64,000 nt of DNA, taken from contig CANNEE010000016.1 of assembly GCA_947503555.1 (NCBI GenBank), positions 52,605-116,604 of the forward strand, read 5' to 3'. The DNA is from an uncultured Shewanella sp. Its GTDB lineage: Bacteria > Pseudomonadota > Gammaproteobacteria > Enterobacterales > Shewanellaceae. The stretch's first letter is position 1. Each line of letters begins with the position of its first letter. The notes below the pieces were generated by a model. It did no database searches. It was not told the origin of the DNA and was given only the letters and a program-made list of their open reading frames with translations. Shown here piece after piece: positions 26,124 through 32,687 of the stretch. The position numbers and the translations under genes were made by a program.

Positions 26124-27494
26124 CTATAGCCAATTAAGCAAATTTGCAGGAATTAATACTTCGGTTAGGCTGCGGGCAATTTCACGTATATTGGTGATAT
26201 GGGAGTCATAACAGGCGATACCATCGCCAGGTAGCAGCACAGGGTTAAACTCGCTTTGCCAAGCTTGGGCAATGAGTTTATCGAGCGAGCGCTCGATCAC
26301 ATCCATCTCATTGGATAGCGGGTTTTTGGTCACCAGTAGCACGTGCCTGCTGGCATTTGTGCTTTGGGCGCCGCCGACACAGTTGGCTGCAATGGCGCCA
26401 TTGAGTAGGCGGGTGCCATAGGGAAAGCGTGTCGCTTCAGTATCAACCGCCGATTGTGAGTTACTGCTTGCTGGCTGGGTGAGGTTAGAGATAAAGACGC
26501 GGATCCCTGGCGCGGTTATCTGTGATGGGCGTACTAACTCATCATTAAACTGCTTGCTACTGGGAACATGGATTCTGTCTCCAGCCACTAAGGTAATGGT
26601 GGGTACGGCACGACCATCAAATATGCCACGCATATCGAATACCTGCTTTTTGCCATTTCTTACAAGAGTGATACGGCTAATATCTGCATCGGGTCGTATT
26701 CCTCCCGATGATCTCAGTGCCGCGCTGATTGTGCGCTCAGAGGCCTGATCACCCGTATGTAATCTATCATCGTCTTTTAATTCTGTGTCAGACTTGCGGT
26801 TTATGAGGTGTTGGCCGCTCTCAAATACGGCACCAGAGACGCTGATTTCAATCGGTGCCCATTTAATTGGCATAATGCTGATGCGAATACTGTGGGCTAG
26901 CATTAGCTGCTCAGTTATCAGAGTGTGGGCGATTTCTCGCTTAAGCAGAGCAAAGTCTAGCCCTTGAGCCTGTATGGGGGGCAGATAGGGCAGGTAGATA
27001 TAACCATTGCTATCGACTTCAACCTCACTATTAAAGTCCTCTCCGTTTAAAATCTTGATCATTAGCTGATCCCCTGCAGAGAGCACGAGTTGTTGATTGA
27101 GGCTGGATGTATCCACTGCCGCTGTTAACTCTGCACTAGCGGTGGTATTGGTTTCACCGCCTAACTCCTGCTTTACCCAAGCATAGTGAGCTCTGGGAAG
27201 ACTGCGCTGATAGGGCATGTTTTTCGAGAAATAGTGGCAATTGGATAGCAGCGCTAACTGCTGACGTTGAGCCGTTTCGGCATCCGTTTGGTGGTTATCT
27301 TGCACACCTTGTTGTGGTGTTAACTCTGCACTCTGGCGATAGTCATCATCTTTATTACACAGGCTGGTCTTGGGGTATTCGTGGGGTGTGACACAGGCGG
27401 TGAGCACTACTGAGCAAATGAACAGCCAAGCATATTTAACAATGGCTGTGAAGCAAGAGATTAAGTTAATGTTTTCTTTCCTATGCTTATTCAT
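26124..27494 (-). CDS. Wza-like outer-membrane polysaccharide export lipoprotein
   Basis: Forms the outer-membrane pore for the polysaccharide. The N-terminus is a lipoprotein signal with a hydrophobic stretch ending in the lipobox LTAC (Cys near residue 34). The polysaccharide-export domain starts near 130 (LSAGDQLMIKILNGEDF, then EVEVDSNGYIYLPYLPPI), and SLBB-like segments follow (ISVSGAVFESGQHL, ALRSSGGIRPDADISRITLV, LVAGDRIHVPSS). Length is 456 residues. ATAAGGAGT precedes the ATG. It follows the STAS gene by 46 bases and is the second gene of the operon. Extra polar sequence at residues 35-125 is longer than in E. coli Wza and is unassigned. Confidence 0.9.
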   Translation of the reverse strand: MNKHRKENINLISCFTAIVKYAWLFICSVVLTACVTPHEYPKTSLCNKDDDYRQSAELTPQQGVQDNHQTDAETAQRQQLALLSNCHYFSKNMPYQRSLPRAHYAWVKQELGGETNTTASAELTAAVDTSSLNQQLVLSAGDQLMIKILNGEDFNSEVEVDSNGYIYLPYLPPIQAQGLDFALLKREIAHTLITEQLMLAHSIRISIMPIKWAPIEISVSGAVFESGQHLINRKSDTELKDDDRLHTGDQASERTISAALRSSGGIRPDADISRITLVRNGKKQVFDMRGIFDGRAVPTITLVAGDRIHVPSSKQFNDELVRPSQITAPGIRVFISNLTQPASSNSQSAVDTEATRFPYGTRLLNGAIAANCVGGAQSTNASRHVLLVTKNPLSNEMDVIERSLDKLIAQAWQSEFNPVLLPGDGIACYDSHITNIREIARSLTEVLIPANLLNWL

Positions 27495-27540
27495 ATCAAC
27501 TCCTTATTGATGCTCAATTGCTGCAGTAGTTACCTTTGCC

Positions 27541-27897
27541 TTAGCTGCTGATGTAAAACAGCGCGGCTTCTTTGTCTTCATAAATGGTAAAAATTTGATG
27601 GAGACGGGTGAGTTCAATTAACGAGCGCACATTATTTGATGGACTCAGCAGCACTACTTCTCCTTCGTTGGCTTGAAGCTGTTGGTAGGCAGTGACTAAA
27701 ACAGATAGGCCACTCGAGTCGATATATTCGACTTGGTTAAGGTCGATAACGAGCTTATTCGCCCCCTTATTGATGAGTTTTAGCAGTGCTCCTCTAATAG
27801 TGGGGGCATTACTCATCGTCATAGTACTGGGCATAATGACTAGGTTGGCGTTAGCTTCTTTTGCTTGTATCTCTTGTGTTTGAGTTGTTAGTTGCAT
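27541..27897 (-). CDS. STAS-domain anti-sigma-factor antagonist-like protein (SypA/SpoIIAA type)
   Basis: A 118-residue single-domain STAS protein, expected to switch between phosphorylated and free forms and to bind an RsbW-like partner. The family pattern KLVIDLNQVEYIDSSGLSVL is near residues 48-67, with the phosphorylatable serine in DSSG. AAGGAG precedes the ATG. It is the first gene of the EPS export operon, as sypA is in the Vibrio syp locus. The likely kinase and phosphatase are encoded just upstream at 29441-31269. The target of the switch cannot be seen from sequence. Confidence 0.9.
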   Translation of the reverse strand: MQLTTQTQEIQAKEANANLVIMPSTMTMSNAPTIRGALLKLINKGANKLVIDLNQVEYIDSSGLSVLVTAYQQLQANEGEVVLLSPSNNVRSLIELTRLHQIFTIYEDKEAALFYISS

Positions 27898-27989
27898 AGT
27901 GAACTCCTTAAAGGGTTAACTCAATTGAGCATTCAGAGTTGTAATAACTAAGCCGTGACTCTTAGGTTTACTGATGATGACTTATGGAA

Positions 27990-28007
27990 TTGCAGTTCTA
28001 ATGCCAA
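27990..28007 (-). promoter_or_regulatory. Sigma-54-like promoter of the STAS-wza-wzz-wzy operon
   Basis: The minus strand reads TTGGCATTAGAACTGCAA, with GG and GC separated by exactly 10 bases and good matches to TGGCAY and TGCA. It lies about 95 bases upstream of the STAS start. A palindromic motif is 60 bases further upstream. Confidence 0.72.
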
Positions 28008-28066
28008 CTTTTATGTTGTTAAATATCAGGTGCTTATAATTTTTTGTGTGAGCTGGTGAGGTCGTG

Positions 28067-28086
28067 TTTGCATTTTGCATTGCAAA
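28067..28086. promoter_or_regulatory. Enhancer-like palindrome upstream of the STAS operon
   Basis: TTTGCATTTTGCATTGCAAA can be read as TTTGCA-TTT-TGCATT or as a symmetric pair TTTGCA-N8-TGCAAA. It shares the core with the sites at 17218, 20026 and 31431. Confidence 0.6.
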
Positions 28087-28326
28087 CTTTGAGTGGGGTT
28101 AAAGTAGAAAAAGGGGACGATTTTAAGCTAATTGTCGATATGAAAGGGGATAGTAAATTTACTCTCCTTATATGCTCTGTGAGTTGAATGATATGCTCTG
28201 TGAATAGAGCGTATTAGGACCCACTGGTTGATGAAGTAGACGACTTTGTTGATGGATTGTAATTTGGCTGCAAAAGCAGCCAAACGAGTTAGATTTACCT
28301 ATTGATTGGCAGAAGGCTCATATCTA

Positions 28327-28539
28327 TTAGCTTTTAGTTTGAACGAAAAAGCGATACAAATTCGGTAAGATGAAAAACATTATTGGGATGTAAATGACTA
28401 AAAAAAGCATCGCATCGGCAACAAAATTTATATCATGTAAATAGTCAACATTGCTTTTTAGTACATTTTTTAAGACAGTCGCGATAATCGCGACAATCAA
28501 TATTTTCATTAATGAAAATGATTTTTGACTTCCTGACAC
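28327..28539 (-). CDS. Small hypothetical membrane protein
   Basis: A 70-residue frame with a GTG start and AAGGGA about 9 bases before it. Two hydrophobic segments are visible: about residues 11-28 (MKILIVAIIATVLKNVL) and 40-64 (FVADAMLFLVIYIPIMFFIL), ending with a basic tail. An internal ATG at 28509 could also be the start. I do not recognise a family. It stands alone between the EPS export operon and a degenerate region. The composition looks coding-like but support is limited. Confidence 0.5.
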   Translation of the reverse strand: MSGSQKSFSLMKILIVAIIATVLKNVLKSNVDYLHDINFVADAMLFLVIYIPIMFFILPNLYRFFVQTKS

Positions 28540-28566
28540 TTTGAGAATCCCTTAAGTATTAAGCCT

Positions 28567-28603
28567 AATTCAGGTGTGCTGTAGGTATCACCTGAATTTT
28601 TTT
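28567..28603 (+). terminator. Intrinsic terminator-like hairpin facing the plus strand
   Basis: Perfect 10-base arms (28567-28576 and 28589-28598) around a 12-base loop, followed by a run of T on the plus strand. No plus-strand gene ends here, so either a short RNA ends here or it is a relic. Its right arm overlaps the end of the minus-strand remnant. Confidence 0.65.
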
Positions 28604-28898
28604 GTTAGTAGTACTTTACGCCGCATTTGCTCAAATTCGTATTTACACCGCGTACATATTAACTCGACACTTTCATCATTTTCGAGTAAAAGCCTTTCTG
28701 ATTCGTGTATGTCACTTTGTGTATAAATTTCCCTCAGATTTTGGAAAGTCGGAACTACATTTTGAGAAACTATATAAGCATTTTGGTGATACGTTCTAAT
28801 ACAGTTCCGTCAAAAGAGAACGGCTGCCCGATGATAACTCGTACTGCAGTCAATACAAAGGATATAGAAAATAGAACTTCGTTGAGTTCAAGTTGCAC
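28588..28898 (-). pseudogene. Frameshifted remnant of an unidentified small gene
   Basis: On the minus strand a GTG at 28898 opens a 42-codon frame (contains VRVIIGQPFSFDGTVLERI) that stops at 28770. A second frame, open from 28809 to a TGA at 28588, carries a protein-like segment with DIHESERLLLENDESVEL and a CTRC motif followed by a basic tail. The two overlap by about 40 bases in different frames, as expected of one gene broken by a frameshift. No start codon is found for the second part. I do not recognise the family, and it may instead be chance. Confidence 0.35.
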
Positions 28899-29207
28899 TC
28901 ACTTTATTGGTACGGCTATTGCGCACTTAAAATCACGTCAAAATACGCCTGTTTTCCACTGATATCAACAACAAATGACCAGTTTGGTATAAGCGAGCTA
29001 TTCACGAAATGCGAACTTTTTCCTTCTAACCGTTGGCAGTGCGGGAACCGTGTTGGCCGTGGCTATTTTTCCGTATTAGATAAGGTTACAGCTTTGGCTT
29101 AATTGAAGAGAGCGATTATCCCAAGAGTTGATGCGGCTGTGAGCTTTCAAAAAGCGTGAGGTATTTCGAAGTGACACTTTCTGAGCGAAAGGCTGGGATG
29201 CCGCGTC

Positions 29208-29242
29208 GGTGATTAGCATTGGTGATTAGCATTGATGATTAG
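29208..29242. repeat. Short tandem repeat, 13-base unit
   Basis: GGTGATTAGCATT occurs twice in tandem (29208-29220, 29221-29233) and is followed by a partial third copy with one change (GATGATTAG). It lies in the degenerate non-coding stretch. Confidence 0.7.
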
Positions 29243-29373
29243 ATATAGACGTTATTTGCTAGGGGGAGCACCTGAGAGGCCAAAAGGCTTTTGACATTTG
29301 CGCTATTCATGGCGATTGGGGTCATTACCGTTTCTTGCAAAAGCAGGGGCAGAAATCAGTCTGCCAATAAGTG

Positions 29374-29406
29374 AGATAAAAGCCACCTACTATACAAGGT
29401 GGCTTC
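29374..29406 (-). terminator. Intrinsic terminator of the rsbU/rsbW-like operon
   Basis: GCCACCT and AGGTGGC arms around an 8-base loop, followed on the minus strand by TTTTAT. It lies about 35 bases downstream of the stop of the RsbW-like gene. Confidence 0.75.
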
Positions 29407-29440
29407 TTTGTTAATGGAAGTAAGGCAAGGGTGGAGCAGA

Positions 29441-29830
29441 TTATCTGAGTAGGCTTAATCTGAGGTGTGTGCCTTGCACACTGGCTTGATACCTGACTTT
29501 GTCCATCCAGTTGTGCAAAATCCACAGACCACGTCCAGATATGGCATCGGGCTGAGGGCTGGTCTTGGGAGGAGAAAGTACAGCTAAGGGGGAGTTGTCG
29601 AGCAAGTCTATGGTCACTCTATCATGGTGGCAGCTAAGTATGATGATGATATCGTCGAGGTTGGAGCGACCATGGGCTATGATATTGCCAACGGCTTCAA
29701 GTATGCAGGTAGTGACTTTAAATCTTTGTTTATTATTGATCTTATTTAATGCCATAAAATGCTCTATCTCAGGGCAGAAACTTGCTGACTGCCAGACTTG
29801 CTTGGATAATTTGAGTTGTAGACTGTTCAT
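29441..29830 (-). CDS. RsbW/SpoIIAB-like HATPase (anti-sigma factor or STAS kinase)
   Basis: A 129-residue GHKL ATPase predicted to phosphorylate the STAS protein at 27541. The N-box reads EAVGNIIAHG (near residue 45), the G1 region is LLDNSPLAV (near 75; the usual DxGxG is reduced) and the G2 region is SGRGLWILHNWMDKV near 98-112. Start chosen at 29830: an AGGAGG site precedes it and it forms a 4-base ATGA overlap with the stop of the phosphatase gene, so the two are translationally coupled. A longer frame would add 22 residues within the phosphatase gene. Target partner is inferred from context. Confidence 0.85.
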   Translation of the reverse strand: MNSLQLKLSKQVWQSASFCPEIEHFMALNKINNKQRFKVTTCILEAVGNIIAHGRSNLDDIIIILSCHHDRVTIDLLDNSPLAVLSPPKTSPQPDAISGRGLWILHNWMDKVRYQASVQGTHLRLSLLR

Positions 29831-31269
29831 AGTGCCTCCTGAGGAGCCGATAAAATCATCATAGAAATATCGTCTTGAGCCTGTTGGTTTTGCCATAAAC
29901 TGATGCTATGGCTGAGGTGGGCGATAAGCTCGCTTGGGTTAAGGTCGGCCGCTTTTTGGCATAAAGCGGTGAGGCGCTCCATACCAAAGAGCCCCCATTT
30001 AGGGTGTGTTGCTTCGTACAAGCCATCGGAGAAAAAGATAAGCCGTTGATTTGTACTTAAGCGAATGTGGGTTTCTTGGTAGTGGATCAACTCGGCAATA
30101 TAGTGTTTGTGTTGTTTAGCTTTGGTATCCGTTCCGACTTCAGGTTTTCTTTCTGAGCAGGCAGTAGTGTTTTTTCCATACATTGGCTTACCCTGAGGTT
30201 TTGGAGCACTTGAGGGACTCGTTTCCCAAGTGGGCTTTTTGATGGCCGATGACATGACGCCTAGAGGAAGGCCAGAGGCTAATGGCAAACTGCGCCATTG
30301 CCCCTGTTGATAGATTAATGGCATGGGGTGGCCTGCGTTGGCGATTCGCATTTGCCCTGTGGTTAGCTCTAGCGTGGCTAGAATAAGGGTCGTAAATCTT
30401 CCCATTCCTTCAGGGTCTTGATAATGACTTGCGAGCTTGTTCATTAGCGCCCCAGGGCCTAAGTTAAGCCAAGTTTCTGTTTGCTGTTTTATCTGTTGAG
30501 CCAGCGTAAAACCTTGCATTGCAGGGGCGATTCCGTGACCTGCCACATCGAGTAAATACAGGCCTACATGCTGTTCATCTAGCATGTGAACACCAAAAAT
30601 ATCACCGGCTAAGCTAGTTGCAGGTACAAAGTGGCTATCCATTTGCCACTTGCCAATGGTTAATTGAGGTGCAGGAAGCAAGGACTGTTGTAAGTTGCAG
30701 GCGCTTGAGAGGTCTTGTTGGATCTGTTGATTTAGGGCTTGTTCATTGGTCAAAGCCTGGTTGAGCTTTTCATTTTTTTCGGTTAATTGCTTTTGCATTG
30801 CAATTATACGGCTAGCGGCAACGATATGAGCCTTCAGTGCAGCAGGGGCAAAGGGCTTAGTCATAAAGTCATCGGCGCCAGACTCTATAGCATGCACATT
30901 GTGACTGATTTGATTGTTTGCCGTTAGCAGTATGATATAGGGCGGTTTGGTTGATGCTTTTAGTTCGGTGCATAGCTCGGGGCCCGACATACCTGGCATT
31001 CGCCAATCGCTGATCACGATATCAAAGGGCTTTCTTTTATGCATAGCGAGAGCCTGTGCACCTCTATGACTGGTAGTAACTTGAATATCGAGCTGATTAA
31101 GTACCTGCTCTATATAGATAAGTTCGCTAACAGTATCTTCCACAATAAGCACTGTTAAGCTACTCATATCATTCTTATATCGAGGTTTGTCTAGTAAGCC
31201 ATTGAGACTATTTTGAGGTGTTGCAACTGGCAATGACTCAAGCTGAGGCTGTTGAACTAGGTTTGACAT
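29827..31269 (-). CDS. Response regulator with PP2C/SpoIIE phosphatase output (RsbU-like)
   Basis: A 480-residue regulator with an N-terminal receiver domain (about residues 40-160; phospho-acceptor Asp in VISDWRMPGMSG, Lys in MTKPFAPAALKAH), a coiled-coil linker (about 165-200) and a SpoIIE-type PP2C phosphatase domain (AGDIFG, LLDVAGHGIAPAM, and FFSDGLYEATH near 440). It probably dephosphorylates the STAS protein when its receiver is phosphorylated. Start at 31269 fits an AGGAG site; a TTG 27 bases upstream is weaker. The RsbW-like gene overlaps its end. In Vibrio SypE the same three modules are one protein; here the kinase is separate. Confidence 0.9.
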   Translation of the reverse strand: MSNLVQQPQLESLPVATPQNSLNGLLDKPRYKNDMSSLTVLIVEDTVSELIYIEQVLNQLDIQVTTSHRGAQALAMHKRKPFDIVISDWRMPGMSGPELCTELKASTKPPYIILLTANNQISHNVHAIESGADDFMTKPFAPAALKAHIVAASRIIAMQKQLTEKNEKLNQALTNEQALNQQIQQDLSSACNLQQSLLPAPQLTIGKWQMDSHFVPATSLAGDIFGVHMLDEQHVGLYLLDVAGHGIAPAMQGFTLAQQIKQQTETWLNLGPGALMNKLASHYQDPEGMGRFTTLILATLELTTGQMRIANAGHPMPLIYQQGQWRSLPLASGLPLGVMSSAIKKPTWETSPSSAPKPQGKPMYGKNTTACSERKPEVGTDTKAKQHKHYIAELIHYQETHIRLSTNQRLIFFSDGLYEATHPKWGLFGMERLTALCQKAADLNPSELIAHLSHSISLWQNQQAQDDISMMILSAPQEAL

Positions 31270-31326
31270 ATGCGTTTCTCCTGCCTGCAATAACAAGTCG
31301 CAGTGATTAGAGGCCGTTAATGGCCA

Positions 31327-31345
31327 TAAGCAAGAGCGAGACCAT
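31327..31345 (-). promoter_or_regulatory. Possible sigma-54 promoter of the rsbU/rsbW-like operon
   Basis: The minus strand reads ATGGTCTCGCTCTTGCTTA. GG and GC are 10 bases apart and the -12 part TTGCT is perfect, but the -24 part TGGTCT departs from TGGCAC. It lies about 60 bases upstream of the start codon at 31269. Confidence 0.45.
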
Positions 31346-31430
31346 CTCTATATTAGAGTGAATAAATTGACTATTAATCAGTGGATTAGCTTTTTTTGAA
31401 GCGCTGTTTGATATTTAGCAAAAGGAGCTG

Positions 31431-31445
31431 TTTGCAAAATGCAAA
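31431..31445. promoter_or_regulatory. Enhancer-like palindrome TTTGCA-AAA-TGCAAA
   Basis: The most symmetric copy of the repeated motif, about 86 bases upstream of the sigma-54-like element of the rsbU-like operon. Could also serve the divergent PhnD-like operon, 259 bases away. Confidence 0.62.
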
Positions 31446-31615
31446 TCATGAGATAAAAGGGCTGTTAATCTAGGTTTAGTATGCTAACTTTAATGAAACT
31501 GTGAGAGCCAATTGACTGATTTTTAGTAATTTAATCAGGTTGGTGTGAAGCTTGCTGACCTATAGGGTAAGTATGTCAGCGAGGTGTTATAGCCAAACTA
31601 TTGCGATTGTCGAAG

Positions 31616-31630
31616 TTGGCAAAATGCGAT
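31616..31630. promoter_or_regulatory. Weak copy of the palindrome, TTGGCA-AAA-TGCGAT
   Basis: Differs from TTTGCA-N3-TGCAAN by one base in each half. It lies 74 bases upstream of the PhnD-like start codon. I could not find a matching -24/-12 element between it and the gene, so a role is uncertain. Confidence 0.35.
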
Positions 31631-31703
31631 TTGGCTTAATGATTATTGAACCTGAAGATTCTGGTTAACACCTCAAAGAGTAAGTTCTTAGGGAGATAAG
31701 TTC

Positions 31704-32687
31704 ATGGTTTTTTCAGGCTACCTACAAGTTTTGTTGAGTCATCTTATACAGGTCATAGGTAAAGGGCTCTCGTTAACGGCTTGTTTTTTATTGATGTCGA
31801 TTAACTTAGCTCAGGGCTCAGAACATCAACACATAAAACAACAAAGCGCAGAAGGTCAAGGCGCTGCACAAGTGCAAGATGCTACGCAGAGTGTTGCTCC
31901 CACTCATACAAGGACGTTGACCTTTGGTATTGTGCCCCAGCAGTCGGCGGCCATGTTAGTACGCGCTTGGTCACCGCTTATCCATTATCTTTCGCAAAAT
32001 GCGAATCTCGATGTGCGATTTGCAACTGCGCCGGATATTCCCACTTTTGAGCAAAGGCTAGCTCAAGGAGAGTATGACATCGCTTATATGAATCCTTATC
32101 ACTATGTGGTGTTTAAGCAGCAACTCAATTATAGGGCGTTAGCGAAAGAGTCGAGCAAGCAACTTCAAGGATTGATCGTGGTGCGAAAAGACAGTGATAT
32201 TGACTCATTAGCCAAGCTTCAGGGAAAGCGGCTAGCCTTACCTGCTCCGGCCGCCTTTGCGGCGAGCGTGCTTCCCCAAGCTCATCTGCGCCAGCAAGGG
32301 GTGGATGCCAGTATCAAGTTTGTGGGCTCCCATGACTCTGTTTATCTGGCGGTGGCTAAGGGCGTGATGGAAGCGGGCGGTGGTGTGGGAAGAACATTTA
32401 ACAACATGCCTGCGACCATCAAGCAGCAGCTTAAAGTGATTTGGCGGACCCCTAAATATACGCCCCACGCGATTGCCACTCACCCTAGAGTTACCGAGCA
32501 AGTGCGGGAACAACTGCTGGTTGCTATGGCGATGATGCCGAATAAGAGCCAAGGCCAGCAGGCATTAGAGCAGTTAAATTTTAATCCGTTAGTACCAGCC
32601 CAAGACAGTGATTGGGCCCCCATCAGACTGCTTGAGTTAGGCTCATTAGCTCAGCCTTTGAGCTTGCAGGATAAGGAGTCACGCTAA
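31704..32687 (+). CDS. PhnD/SsuA-like periplasmic substrate-binding protein, putative sensor input
   Basis: A 327-residue exported binding protein. The N-terminus has a hydrophobic signal segment (about residues 20-37) with a probable cleavage after LAQG. The mature part starts its fold with LTFGIVPQQSAAMLVRAWSPL near 72 and shows RFATAPDIPTFEQRL, GEYDIAYMNPYHYV and LQGKRLALPAPAAFAASVLP, the pattern of phosphonate-type binding proteins. AGGGAG precedes the ATG. No ABC permease follows; its last stop base is the first base of the hybrid kinase start codon. The pair therefore looks like a periplasmic receptor plus sensor kinase and not a transporter. Ligand unknown. Confidence 0.87.
   Translation: MVFSGYLQVLLSHLIQVIGKGLSLTACFLLMSINLAQGSEHQHIKQQSAEGQGAAQVQDATQSVAPTHTRTLTFGIVPQQSAAMLVRAWSPLIHYLSQNANLDVRFATAPDIPTFEQRLAQGEYDIAYMNPYHYVVFKQQLNYRALAKESSKQLQGLIVVRKDSDIDSLAKLQGKRLALPAPAAFAASVLPQAHLRQQGVDASIKFVGSHDSVYLAVAKGVMEAGGGVGRTFNNMPATIKQQLKVIWRTPKYTPHAIATHPRVTEQVREQLLVAMAMMPNKSQGQQALEQLNFNPLVPAQDSDWAPIRLLELGSLAQPLSLQDKESR

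Larger units (their letters stand above)
27898..28326. other. Upstream regulatory region of the STAS-wza operon
   Basis: About 430 AT-rich bases with no supported gene. It contains the sigma-54-like promoter at 27990-28007 and the TTTGCA palindrome at 28067-28086. From 28090 to 28326 I see only short A/T-rich stretches and a near-repeat ATATGCTCTGTGA at 28169 and 28192. Confidence 0.6.
28540..29440. other. Degenerate intergenic stretch with few intact genes
   Basis: About 900 bases without a convincing intact gene. It contains an orphan plus-strand terminator (28567), a frameshifted coding remnant (28588-28898, minus), a 13-base tandem repeat (29208) and a terminator for the rsbU/rsbW operon (29374). 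Several overlapping 60-85 codon frames occur here on both strands but lack ribosome sites. Confidence 0.55.
31270..31703. other. Divergent regulatory region between rsbU-like and PhnD-like genes
   Basis: About 430 AT-rich bases between divergent operons. It holds a sigma-54-like element for the leftward operon (31327-31345), a perfect palindrome (31431-31445) and a weaker copy (31616-31630). No other gene is visible. Confidence 0.6.

Noticed and set aside
28602-29102. Overlapping plus-strand frames of 60-85 codons
   Set aside because: No ribosome sites, low-complexity or unlikely protein composition, and the minus strand of part of the same stretch reads more like protein.
29325-29525. Minus-strand frame of 66 codons past the RsbW-like gene
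   Set aside because: It overlaps the 3' end of that gene in another frame and runs through the terminator hairpin at 29374.
31640-31703. Possible sigma-54 promoter for the PhnD-like operon (TTGGCTTAATG)
   Set aside because: The -24 half looks good but no GC is found 10 bases after GG, so the required spacing fails.
31987-32003. Another palindrome-like TTCGCA-AAA-TGCGAA copy
   Set aside because: It lies inside the coding sequence of the PhnD-like protein, away from any promoter, so chance is likelier.
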